DNA from: Alcaligenes sp. SORT26
GTDB lineage: Bacteria > Pseudomonadota > Gammaproteobacteria > Burkholderiales > Burkholderiaceae_B
Length of the DNA: 64,000 nt
Assembly (NCBI RefSeq): GCF_017377875.1
Contig: NZ_CP070975.1
Coordinates: forward strand, 2,914,001-2,978,000
Reading direction: 5' to 3'
The position numbers were made by a program, and so were the translations under genes. Shown piece by piece: positions 55,950-63,931 of this stretch; the first letter of the stretch is position 1; each line of letters starts with the position of its first letter. The notes below the pieces were generated by a model, which made no database searches, was not told the DNA's origin, and saw nothing but the letters and a program-made list of their open reading frames with translations.

Positions 55950-55982
55950 TTCAAGCGACGCCCCCGCAGGGGCAGACTTTGC

Positions 55983-57167
55983 TTAGAACTTGTGGTTAAA
56001 GGCTACGTACAACTGTGTGGCGCGCGCGTCTGGCAGGAAGGTCAGGTTCTGTGCATAACCGCCGTACACGTACACCATGGTGCGCTTGGACAGGTCGTAT
56101 TGATAACCCACCGAGTACACGTGCTGACGCTTGGTTTGCGCATTGGGACCGGTAATGCTTTCGGGCAGGGAGCGTGGATCAGCCATGTTCCAGCCCAGCG
56201 AGAAGCGGCCTCCGGCCAATGGGGTGGTTACCCCAAAGGAGTAGGAGTTGATGCGCAGACCCGGTACGGCGGCAAAGGACGGCAGTGGGTTGGTGACGTT
56301 GCTCAGGCCAAAGACCTGGGTGGCAAACAGACCATCACGAGTCTGACCGATACCGGCAAACACTTTGACGACTTCAAAGTCATAGCTGGCGGCACCCGCC
56401 CAGGCGCTGACGCGAGTGGAGTCGGCGGCAGGACGTGCACCGCTGGCAGACTGCTTGCTGATGTGCAATTGGTCGTAAACCAGGGCTGCACTCAAGGGGC
56501 CGTTGTTGTAGCGCAAGCCCGTGGTGACGGCGCGGATATTGCTGTCCTTGGTGTTGGTGCCGTCAGGGCGTTCGCTATCCCACTGCTGTTTGCCGTTGAT
56601 ATTGAAGGAATAGCCAATACCAAACTGGAAACCGTTCAGTGTGGGGGACTGGTACTGGATCTGGTTGTCGTAGCGCACTGTGTTGGCCACGCTAAAGGTC
56701 GAACCAAAGCCTACAATCCCGCCGCCGCCGCCCAAGGGGTGCGCCATGCTGAAGTATTCGGTAGGCATATTGTTCTTCAGACCGAAGTCGATCTGGCCCC
56801 AATCATCGCCTGCCAAGCCCAGTGTGGCCTGACGTCCAAACAGACGGCCGCCTTGAATGGATTGACCAGTGGGTACGTCAAAGCCACTTTCCAGCACAAA
56901 CTTGGCATGCAGGCCGTTGCCCAGATCTTCGGAGCCACGGATACCCCAGCGGCTACCAAAGTGCACACCGCTATTGGGTCCCAGACGCGAGGTCTTGAAC
57001 TCGGTGGCATCGGTTCGGTCACGGCTGTAGCTGCTATTGCCTTTGTTCATGTCGTAGCCAACGCCGGTGTCCAGAATCCCGTACAGGGTGACGGATGCGT
57101 GGGCGGCCGAGCTGGCCATCAGCAAAAACAGGGCCGTGCTGACAGCGGTTTTATTTCTTGTTTTCAA
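55983..57167 (-). CDS. Outer-membrane porin, Bordetella/Comamonas (gram-negative porin) type
   Basis: 394 residues from the TTG at 57167, with AGGAG eight bases upstream. From this start the signal peptide runs to about residue 23 (SAAHA), followed by the porin hallmark SVTLYGILDTGVGY. The frame is open further upstream but that part lacks signal-peptide character. It is a 16-strand trimeric porin ending in Phe (YVAFNHKF). The C-terminal Phe, GLRYNNGPLSAALVYDQLH and the general layout fit betaproteobacterial porins. It is transcribed leftward, upstream of and on the same strand as nothing else; it may serve the adjacent catabolic locus. Confidence 0.93.
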   Translation of the reverse strand: MKTRNKTAVSTALFLLMASSAAHASVTLYGILDTGVGYDMNKGNSSYSRDRTDATEFKTSRLGPNSGVHFGSRWGIRGSEDLGNGLHAKFVLESGFDVPTGQSIQGGRLFGRQATLGLAGDDWGQIDFGLKNNMPTEYFSMAHPLGGGGGIVGFGSTFSVANTVRYDNQIQYQSPTLNGFQFGIGYSFNINGKQQWDSERPDGTNTKDSNIRAVTTGLRYNNGPLSAALVYDQLHISKQSASGARPAADSTRVSAWAGAASYDFEVVKVFAGIGQTRDGLFATQVFGLSNVTNPLPSFAAVPGLRINSYSFGVTTPLAGGRFSLGWNMADPRSLPESITGPNAQTKRQHVYSVGYQYDLSKRTMVYVYGGYAQNLTFLPDARATQLYVAFNHKF

Positions 57168-57336
57168 TTCCTCTTCTCCTTCGTGGTAGATAAAAAAAGC
57201 GTGCAGCAATCCCCCTACCGCCGGTGATGCAGTAAGAAACGGGCGCAACAAAGCAGGCAGGGCGATAAAGCCTGCGTGGTGTGTGCCAGCGAAGGGGGTA
57301 AGGGGGCGAGTGCCAGGGGCACCCGCAATAGGGGTC

Positions 57337-58260
57337 TTAGATCAGTTCAAGATCGACCAGGGTTTGGCGTATCAGTTCTATCTCGCTGTCCTCGACCTCC
57401 AGAATGGGGCGGCGTACGTAGGGCTGCACGGGTACGCCGCGCATCTTGAATGCAACTTTCAGCACCGAGGGTGAAGAGCCGTAGCGGCCGATCAGCTCGG
57501 GGGTGTACCAACGCTGCAAAATTTGTATGTCTTTCTGGCCGCAGGCGCGGGCAGCGTCTATATCGCCGCGCCAGATGTGGTTGTAGAAGTCCGGCTGATA
57601 GCGGCCCAGCACGCCACCGGCACCAATCGTGCCGTCGCCATCCACACTTTGCAGCAGGGACAGGCCGTGCTCATCCATACGGAAGCCGTACACACGTACT
57701 TTGTCTTTCAGGCGGAACAGTGTCTTGATGAACTGTTCAATGCTTGGGCTGGATTGCTTGATGCCGACGACACCATCGATATCCGTCAACTGTTCCAGCA
57801 AATCTACAGACAGGTCGATCCCGGTCCCGGCAGGCCAGTTGTAAATGACGATAGGCAGGGTGATTTCTTTGGCGATCTGCTGGTAAAAGGCCAGAATTTC
57901 CTTGTCGTTGGGGCGTACATACGGGGGCGGTGCAATCACGACCCCTTCATAACCCAGTGCCTGGGCCTGCTGAGCAAGGGCGACAACTTCAGCGGGCGTG
58001 TAGCCGGTACAACCTGCCAACAACGGTAGCTTGCCGCGCATGGCATCGGCACTGGCGCGGAACAGGTCGACCCGCTCCTGGTTGGACAGGCTGGTCCATT
58101 CGCTAGTGGTGCCGCCTACAAACAAACCGTGCATGCCCTCGGCATGTAGCCATTCCAGCATGCTGTGCAATGCCGGTACATCCAACTGTCGTGCTTGATC
58201 AAAAGGAGTGATGGTGGTCGGGATATAGCCCTTCCAGTTCACCCTGTGTTTCTTACTCAT
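57337..58260 (-). CDS. Dihydrodipicolinate synthase (DapA/NAL) family lyase or deaminase
   Basis: 307 residues from the ATG at 58260; a GTG nine bases upstream is possible. A TIM-barrel class I aldolase-like enzyme: Schiff-base lysine K168 in GVVGIKQSS and tyrosine Y140 in VIYNWPAG. The phosphate-like loop reads GGTTSEW in place of GTTGE, as in catabolic members. Relatives include keto-acid aldolases and the pyrroline-4-hydroxy-2-carboxylate deaminase of hydroxyproline degradation. A nearby HcnABC-type amino-acid oxidase makes a deaminase role attractive, but the hydroxyproline epimerase is missing. It lies 39 bases after the VOC-RidA gene on the same strand. Confidence 0.85.
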   Translation of the reverse strand: MSKKHRVNWKGYIPTTITPFDQARQLDVPALHSMLEWLHAEGMHGLFVGGTTSEWTSLSNQERVDLFRASADAMRGKLPLLAGCTGYTPAEVVALAQQAQALGYEGVVIAPPPYVRPNDKEILAFYQQIAKEITLPIVIYNWPAGTGIDLSVDLLEQLTDIDGVVGIKQSSPSIEQFIKTLFRLKDKVRVYGFRMDEHGLSLLQSVDGDGTIGAGGVLGRYQPDFYNHIWRGDIDAARACGQKDIQILQRWYTPELIGRYGSSPSVLKVAFKMRGVPVQPYVRRPILEVEDSEIELIRQTLVDLELI

Positions 58261-58299
58261 GTGTGTCACTTGTATGGATTAAAGAAAGGGGGCTGTGGT

Positions 58300-59214
58300 T
58301 CAAGGCAGACGCGCTGTGGCTTCGATCTCGACCAGCATGTCTGGCAAGGCCAGATTGGCGACCCCCAGCAAGGTGTTGGCAGCCGGTTCGGCGCCTTCAT
58401 AGAACTCGTTGATCAGTGCGCAGATCGGACCCAATTCTTCAGGCGTGTGGCCGACCAGATAGGTGCGCAAACGCACGACATCGCGTGGGCTGGCACCGGC
58501 CTCTTTCAGAACGGTTTTCAGGTTCTGCAAAGCCTGACGGGTTTGTGCGATGCGATCGCCTGCGCCCACTAACTGCCCTTCACCATTCCAGGCGACTTGC
58601 CCGGCCAGATGCACGGTGTGGCTGTTGTCCTGCACGACAGCGTGCGAGAAGCCAAAGTTGGTGCTGTTGTAGAGCGACGCCGGATTTACGCATTCACGGC
58701 CCTGGGGGGCGTTCAAGGCTTGGCTGCGTTGAACCAGCTCGAAAATATTGCCCCAGGGGTCAGTGAAGTACTGGAATTGGGCGCCAGCGGTCGGGCCGGA
58801 ATCAAAAGCGATACGGTCCAATACTGTGCAGCCATGCTGTTCAAGCTGTGCAACAGCCTGATCCAGATCGGCCACCAGGAAACCCAGGTGGTGTGCACCC
58901 ACATGGTTGGATTTCAAGGCGCGTTGGGTGTCGCTGGCAGGCTGGTCGTAGGCAAACAGTTCAATGTGAAAGCCGTTGGGCAGCACCATGAAGGCCAGTT
59001 CCAGCTTGGCATCAGGCACATCCAGGTGCGCATGGGTCCAGTCTTTGCCTTGGGCGGAGCGGGGCAGATCCGCGCTATTGATAGGCCCTAGACGGTAGAG
59101 CTGGCGCGCTCCGAACAGGCGCTCATAAAAGGCGATGGCGGCATCCAGGTCCGGTACTGTCCAGGCGGCGTGATCAATTTGTTCAATAGCCAATGGCAAA
59201 ACAGGCGATGTCAT
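58300..59214 (-). CDS. VOC-RidA fusion protein
   Basis: 304 residues from the ATG at 59214 (CGGAG upstream). The N-terminal half (about 8-150) is a VOC/glyoxalase domain: IEQIDHAAWTVPDLDAAIAFYERLFGA, then HHLGFLVADLDQAVAQL and DPWGNIFELVQRS with the metal Glu. The C-terminal half (about 165-304) is a RidA/YjgF domain: HTVHLAGQVAWNGEG, VVRLRTYLVGHTPE with the conserved Arg, and ALPDMLVEIEATARL. RidA proteins hydrolyse reactive enamines and imines. A fusion of the two is unusual. It is divergent from the XRE-cupin/oxidase operon and co-directional with the lyase gene. Confidence 0.88.
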   Translation of the reverse strand: MTSPVLPLAIEQIDHAAWTVPDLDAAIAFYERLFGARQLYRLGPINSADLPRSAQGKDWTHAHLDVPDAKLELAFMVLPNGFHIELFAYDQPASDTQRALKSNHVGAHHLGFLVADLDQAVAQLEQHGCTVLDRIAFDSGPTAGAQFQYFTDPWGNIFELVQRSQALNAPQGRECVNPASLYNSTNFGFSHAVVQDNSHTVHLAGQVAWNGEGQLVGAGDRIAQTRQALQNLKTVLKEAGASPRDVVRLRTYLVGHTPEELGPICALINEFYEGAEPAANTLLGVANLALPDMLVEIEATARLP

Positions 59215-59574
59215 GGAGTCTCCGTTTATGCCCTTGCAGGGGCTGTATACAAGATTGTGCAATAATACTGCACATAATTTACGGATCAATAATACTTTAG
59301 GCCTGTAGTTTTTTGTTGAAAAACCAGACTACGTATTTTCCCTAGGTAAATTATTGTTTATAAACAATAGCTTGTGATTTGTATTTACGGAGTGGATATC
59401 GATGCGGCGTGTAAAGTGCTTGTGCACACGTGTAAAGTCTGGAAAAATTCAGCACTGAAACTGCACGGTTTGTGCAGTTTCAGAACATGCATTTGCACAC
59501 CATTAGGCTGCCTCTCTTACCCTATAATTCGTGAAGTTCGGCTACACATAACTACACGAACATAGGACTTCAGA
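59215..59574. promoter_or_regulatory. Divergent control region with multiple TGTGCA-type elements
   Basis: 360 bases with no credible gene. Elements seen: a direct repeat of CGTGTAAAGT at 59408-59417 and 59429-59438, 21 bases apart, around a TGTGCACA centre; a perfect inverted repeat TGAAACTGCAC (59456-59466) and GTGCAGTTTCA (59472-59482); a TTGTGCA/TGCACATAA dyad near 59255-59278; and TATAAT at 59523-59528, a -10 candidate for the XRE gene. The first element shares GTAAAGT-N2-TTGTGCAC with the TRAP promoter region at 50871. It must drive genes in both directions. Confidence 0.6.
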
Positions 59575-60111
59575 ATGATAGGCAAACGACTTCATGAGCT
59601 GCGCGTAGCTAAGGGCCTGTCCCTGCGTGAATTGGGGCAAATGGTCAAGCTCTCGCCCACGCTGCTCAGCCAGGTAGAACGCGGTGTCACCACACCCAGT
59701 TTGACGACCCTGCGCAAGCTCAGCGGGATCTTTGGGGAATCCATGTCTTCCTTGTTCATGGACTCCAGCAAAGGTCCCTCTGTGTGGATCAGCCGCCCGG
59801 GCGAGCGCATGTTGTTGCGCGGCCCACGTGGCGGTGTCGTCTATGAGAGGCTGACGCGTGGCAATGGCGAGATGGAAGTGTTCCGGGCTGTTTACGAAGT
59901 GGGTCAACAGTCCATGGACGATATGTCGCACCCGTCCCTGGAGAGCGTGTACGTAGTCCGGGGTGTCATTACTGCAGAGATTGATAAGGTAAGTTTTGAC
60001 GTCAAAGCTGGCGAAAACATCAGCTTTGATGCACGCCAAAGCCACCGTTACCTGAACCGGGGGACGGAGGAGGCTGAAATCATCATGTCGATTACCCCGC
60101 CTGTCCCCTAA
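59575..60111 (+). CDS. XRE family regulator with C-terminal cupin domain
   Basis: 178 residues. The HTH is at about 3-58 (LHELRVAKGLSLRELGQMVKLSPTLLSQVERGVTTPSLTTLRKLSGIFG) and the cupin at about 105-175 (SLESVYVVRGVITAEIDKVSFDVKAGENISFDARQSHRYLN). AGGA precedes the start. It is the first gene of the oxidase operon and is the obvious reader of the surrounding TGTGCA-type elements, which also occur before the TRAP operon. Similar proteins sense amino acids or amines. Confidence 0.92.
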   Translation: MIGKRLHELRVAKGLSLRELGQMVKLSPTLLSQVERGVTTPSLTTLRKLSGIFGESMSSLFMDSSKGPSVWISRPGERMLLRGPRGGVVYERLTRGNGEMEVFRAVYEVGQQSMDDMSHPSLESVYVVRGVITAEIDKVSFDVKAGENISFDARQSHRYLNRGTEEAEIIMSITPPVP

Positions 60112-60154
60112 ATTGTCTTGATCCGGGGTGAAGGGTGTACCGCATTCCTACACT

Positions 60155-61384
60155 ATGAGCCCCAACCCAGATCCTCTTCTTCCCCCTTTCGCTTGCCCCT
60201 CTGGCACCCTGCCCGCCCGGACCGATGTCCTGATTGTTGGCGGTGGGCTGCTGGGCTGTGCCGCCGCGTATTACTTGAGCCTGGCGGGCGTGTCCGTCAC
60301 CCTGGTCGAACAAGGCGAGTTAAGCCTGCAAGCCTCCAGCCAGAACGCGGGCAGCCTGCATTTCCAGATGGAATACCGCATGATCGAGGCGGGACTGGAA
60401 GCCAGCACACGTGCCTTGCAAGCCATGCCCTTGCATGTGGATGCCATTGCCCGCTGGCGCGCTCTGGAAGATCAACTGGGAATGTCGGTAGGGGTACGCC
60501 AGAAAGGCGGCTTCATGCTGGCGGAAACGGCACAGCAAGCCCAGGTTCTGGAACAGAAAAGCCGCCTGGAGAATCAGGCTGGCCTGACGGTCGAGCTACT
60601 GGACCGCTCCGCCTTGCAAGCGAAAGCGCCCTATTTGTCAGATTCCGTATTGATGGCGGCATTTTGTGCTGATGAAGGTAAGGCCGACCCGCGTCGCGCC
60701 AGCCTGGCCTTGGCTGCTGCCGCCCGTGCGCGGGGTGCCCGCATTGTCAGTCAATGCCCCGTGGTGGATTTGAAGCGTGTGGGCTCGGACTGGCAGGCGG
60801 AGGTCGCAGGTGGTGCTCAATGTCGTAGCGCACAAGTGCTGATTGCTGCTGGTGTCTGGTCTGGACGCATCGCCCAAATGACAGGTGCACAACTGCCTGT
60901 CAGCCCTATTGCCTTGACCATGACCGCCACGGCGCGCACAGCGCCCTTCATGGACTATCTGTTCCAGCATGTCGGTCGGCGGCTGTCCTTGAAACAAACG
61001 GCTGAAGGGACGGTCTTGATTGGTGGCGGCTGGCCCTCGAAATTGCATCATCACAAGGGCATTGCGGATCTGGAACGCAAGCCCAGCATCTGCCTGGAAT
61101 CACTTCAGCGCAGCGTCCAAACCGCTTATAGCGTGGTGCCCAAACTGGCTACCCTTCCCGTGCTGCGCACCTGGACGGGGGTGACGGCCCTGGTTGCGGA
61201 CCAATTGCCTTTGCTGGGCCAGGTGCCGCATCGGCCCGGCTTGTTCATTGCCACTGGCGGCGCCGCTTTTACCTTGGGTTTGACCTACGCCCATCTGTTG
61301 GTGGCCCAGATGCTGGGCCAAGCGACCAGCCTGGATATTTCGGCTTACGACCCTGACCGTTTTAGGAGTTTGACCTTTGCCTGA
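60155..61384 (+). CDS. FAD-dependent oxidoreductase, HcnC/DadA-like subunit
   Basis: 409 residues from the ATG at 60155; a GTG at 60128 would add nine residues. The FAD site is VLIVGGGLLGCAAAYYLSLAG (GGGLLG at 29-34). The DAO fold is supported by ASSQNAGSLHFQ and the C-terminal LPVLRTWTGVTALVADQLPLLGQVP...TGGAAFTLG. It is the catalytic beta subunit of a three-part amino-acid/imino-acid or opine oxidase like HcnABC and the D-hydroxyproline dehydrogenases. The next two genes encode the ferredoxin-like and NAD/FAD subunits, overlapping in turn. Confidence 0.88.
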   Translation: MSPNPDPLLPPFACPSGTLPARTDVLIVGGGLLGCAAAYYLSLAGVSVTLVEQGELSLQASSQNAGSLHFQMEYRMIEAGLEASTRALQAMPLHVDAIARWRALEDQLGMSVGVRQKGGFMLAETAQQAQVLEQKSRLENQAGLTVELLDRSALQAKAPYLSDSVLMAAFCADEGKADPRRASLALAAAARARGARIVSQCPVVDLKRVGSDWQAEVAGGAQCRSAQVLIAAGVWSGRIAQMTGAQLPVSPIALTMTATARTAPFMDYLFQHVGRRLSLKQTAEGTVLIGGGWPSKLHHHKGIADLERKPSICLESLQRSVQTAYSVVPKLATLPVLRTWTGVTALVADQLPLLGQVPHRPGLFIATGGAAFTLGLTYAHLLVAQMLGQATSLDISAYDPDRFRSLTFA

Positions 61385-61667
61385 TGCACAACGCTTGCTG
61401 CAAAAACGGCAGCGCTTCGAGCCTGCTGTGGTGATTATCAATGGTCAGGAGACCCCCTGCTATGCGGGTGAAACCGTGGCGACCGTCTTGCTGGCGGCCG
61501 GGGTGGGCGCCTTTCGTCGCACCGCCGGTGGCGCACCGCGCCGCCCGGTCTGCAATATGGGTGTGTGCTTTGACTGCATTGTGACGATTGATGGCATGCA
61601 GGGATTGCGTAGCTGCATGACGACGGTGCGTAGTGGCATGCAGATCGAGGTGGCTGACCATGTCTGA
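61377..61667 (+). CDS. (2Fe-2S) ferredoxin-like subunit, HcnA type
   Basis: 96 residues from a TTG with AGGAG upstream, overlapping the FAD subunit gene by eight bases. The 2Fe-2S ligands are C59, C64, C67 and C80 (VCNMGVCFDC then SC). It carries electrons between the two flavin subunits of the oxidase. Such small subunits occur in HcnABC, opine oxidases and hydroxyproline dehydrogenases. The next gene overlaps it by eight bases. Confidence 0.9.
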   Translation: MPDAQRLLQKRQRFEPAVVIINGQETPCYAGETVATVLLAAGVGAFRRTAGGAPRRPVCNMGVCFDCIVTIDGMQGLRSCMTTVRSGMQIEVADHV

Positions 61668-63093
61668 TGTTCTGGATTTGCTGATTGTCGGGGCAGGCCC
61701 GGCCGGATTGTCGGCGGCCCGTATCGCCAGTGAGCAGGGCTTGACCGTGGCCGTGGTGGACGAGCAGCCCCGTTTTGGCGGACAGGTGTTCCGGCAGGCT
61801 CCCGAGGAGTTTGCGGCAGCGGACCCGGATTCCATGCACACCTATCCCTTCTCGCAGGGGCTGTTTCAGTGGGCGCGTCGCACTAGCGCCGTGCAGTGGC
61901 ACTTCAGCACCCTGGTCTGGGGGATTTTTGACGATACGCAGGACGAGCACCAGCGTCAGGTTGGGATAGCCGGTCCGAATGGTGCCAGCTTGTTGAAGGC
62001 TCGCCGGGTCCTGATTGCGGCAGGCGCCTATGATTTACCCGTGGCCTTTCCGGGCTGGACCTTGCCGGGCGTGCTGAGCGCCGGTGGGGTGCAAACCATG
62101 ATCAAGAGCCAAAGCCTGATGCCGGGCCAGCGTTTCCTGCTGGTGGGCGGCCATCCCTTGCTGCTTTTGGTCGCTGAATTATTGCTTGATGCGGGTGCAC
62201 AGATTGCTGAAGTGGCCATCGCCCGCAGCTTGCCCTCCATGAAGGAAATGCTGCGGGCAACCCAGGCATTGCCAGGGCAATCCAGGCTTGTTAAACAACT
62301 GCTCGCCATTTTGCTGAAACTGCGCCGTCACGGTGTGCCTTTGCGCTTTGGGGCAGGCCTTGAGTGCGTGCACGGCGAGGAGTCCGTGCAGGCAGCAACC
62401 TTGTGCAAGCTGGATCAGAACTGGAAGGCCATTCCCGAGACGCAACGGCGTGTGGAAGTGGATACGGTGGTGGTGGGGTATGGCTTGCTGGCCAGCACCG
62501 AGCTGGCGCGTCAGGCAGGCTGTGCCGTGCAGTGGGACAGCGCCGCCGGGGGCTGGTTGGTCAAGCACGATGACAGACTGCACAGTTCTCAGCCCGGTGT
62601 GATGGTGGCTGGGGAGCAGACCGGGATTGCGGGCGCATTCAATGCCCATCTACAAGGCGAGCTGGCCGCTTGGCAGTGCGTGCTGGAGCTGACTGAACAG
62701 GCTTGTGAACCTATCGAGCAAACCCTGTCGGGTTTGATGGCACGTTTGAAGCGCAACCGCCGGTTTACGGATACGGTCATCGCGCTGTCTGCTCCCAAGC
62801 TGGACGCGCTGGCCCAACGCATTACGCCGGAGACGGTGGTGTGTCGCTGCGAAGAAGTGACGGCTCAGGAAGTGAACCAGTTTCTGGATGCGCATCCTTA
62901 CGTGACGGATATCAACAGCATCAAACTGGCGTGCCGTACAGGCATGGGAATGTGCCAGGGACGCTATTGTCAGCACACGGTGGCGCAAATGCTGGCTAGC
63001 CGCTTGGGCTGTGGGGTGGATCAGGTGGGTATTTATAAAGCCCAGGCACCGGTCAAGCCTGTGCCGGTGATTGCCTTGGCGAATATGGAGTGA
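61660..63093 (+). CDS. NAD/FAD oxidoreductase subunit with C-terminal 2Fe-2S domain, HcnB/opine oxidase type
   Basis: 477 residues from the ATG at 61660. The N-terminal dinucleotide site is LLIVGAGPAGLSAARIA, and a second GG motif lies in RFLLVGGHPLLLLVAELLL. The C-terminal domain has CRCEEV and CRTGMGMCQGRYC, the four-cysteine iron-sulfur pattern of BFD-like domains. It is the alpha subunit of the three-part oxidase. Cyanide synthesis from glycine (hcnABC) is one member activity but is not assumed. A terminator follows. Confidence 0.9.
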   Translation: MSDVLDLLIVGAGPAGLSAARIASEQGLTVAVVDEQPRFGGQVFRQAPEEFAAADPDSMHTYPFSQGLFQWARRTSAVQWHFSTLVWGIFDDTQDEHQRQVGIAGPNGASLLKARRVLIAAGAYDLPVAFPGWTLPGVLSAGGVQTMIKSQSLMPGQRFLLVGGHPLLLLVAELLLDAGAQIAEVAIARSLPSMKEMLRATQALPGQSRLVKQLLAILLKLRRHGVPLRFGAGLECVHGEESVQAATLCKLDQNWKAIPETQRRVEVDTVVVGYGLLASTELARQAGCAVQWDSAAGGWLVKHDDRLHSSQPGVMVAGEQTGIAGAFNAHLQGELAAWQCVLELTEQACEPIEQTLSGLMARLKRNRRFTDTVIALSAPKLDALAQRITPETVVCRCEEVTAQEVNQFLDAHPYVTDINSIKLACRTGMGMCQGRYCQHTVAQMLASRLGCGVDQVGIYKAQAPVKPVPVIALANME

Positions 63094-63139
63094 AACCGTC
63101 GCTTGAGGGGGTATAGATTAGCTGCAAAGCTTGCACTAG

Positions 63140-63172
63140 CTAAAACGCCCCTTGTGAGGGGCGTTTTATTTC
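63140..63172. terminator. Bidirectional terminator between oxidase operon and GntR gene
   Basis: AAAACGCCCCT (63142-63152) pairs perfectly with AGGGGCGTTTT (63157-63167), a four-base loop, with T-rich and A-rich flanks. It serves the oxidase operon and the convergent regulator gene. Confidence 0.88.
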
Positions 63173-63188
63173 TGTTTTTTGATTGGCT

Positions 63189-63863
63189 CTATAAGGGCTG
63201 TTCCAGGATCTCCTGCAATCGGCTTAGCAATTTGTCGCTGGCATTGTTCATGTGCCGCTCACATATGGCAACGGCCCCGGCTTGGTCACCAGAGGCAATG
63301 GCGGCGGCCAGTTCTTCATGCTCGTCCCAGATGGACATGCGCTGTTCGGCCGATTGCAATACTGCGCCCATCACGCGTCGCAGGTGAACCCAGTGTACCT
63401 GGGCGCTTTCGGCAATCATGGGATTGCCGGATGCTTCATAGATGGCTTTGTGAAAAGCTTCATCAGCCTCGATCATGGCGCGGACATCGTGTCCACGCGC
63501 CACTTTTCTACCCATTCGGATCAGATCCGGGTCCAGCGTGGCGCTTTGCTGGGCAGCCAACTTGGTCGCCAGGGCTTCCAGTGCACCGCGTACTTGGTAC
63601 AGATGGCCGATGTGTTCCAGATCCAAGGGGGCTACCATGACGCCCCGCCCTTCAGCGTCTTGTAATAGACCGTCTTTCTTCAATAACTGAATGGCCTGTA
63701 GCACGGGTGAGCGTGACACCTTGAGTTGTTCCGCGATGTCTTCTTGAGTAATCCGTGAACCGGGGGCCAGGGAACCGTCGCTGATGGCATCGAGCAGGAT
63801 GCGGTAGACCTCGTCCACATAATGGGGACGGGCCTGCAACTTACCGGAAAGCTTGGCATGCAT
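63189..63863 (-). CDS. GntR family regulator, FCD (FadR) subfamily
   Basis: 224 residues. The winged HTH is at about 14-80 (VYRILLDAISDGSLAPGSRITQEDIAEQLKVSRSPVLQAIQLLKKDGLL). The FCD ligand domain (about 90-215) has metal-type His/Asp residues (DLEHIGHLYQVRGALEALATKLA, EADEAFHKAIYEASGNPMIAE). FCD regulators sense acids. It is convergent with the oxidase operon and may regulate it, or the partial gene upstream on its strand. Confidence 0.92.
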   Translation of the reverse strand: MHAKLSGKLQARPHYVDEVYRILLDAISDGSLAPGSRITQEDIAEQLKVSRSPVLQAIQLLKKDGLLQDAEGRGVMVAPLDLEHIGHLYQVRGALEALATKLAAQQSATLDPDLIRMGRKVARGHDVRAMIEADEAFHKAIYEASGNPMIAESAQVHWVHLRRVMGAVLQSAEQRMSIWDEHEELAAAIASGDQAGAVAICERHMNNASDKLLSRLQEILEQPL

Positions 63864-63931
63864 GAGGGCTGGAACTCCGATACAAACTAAAAACAGGTTG
63901 GGGCCGCGGCATCGCCGCGGCGATGTTCACA

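Noticed and set aside
55920-57227. A 435-codon open frame opposite the porin gene
   Set aside because: The porin on the minus strand has signal peptide and C-terminal Phe; the opposite frame has no recognisable domain.
60155-63093. Hydrogen cyanide synthase operon hcnABC
   Set aside because: The three-subunit architecture is shared with opine and hydroxyproline dehydrogenases. The XRE-cupin, RidA and lyase neighbours point to amino/imino-acid catabolism, so cyanide production is not claimed.
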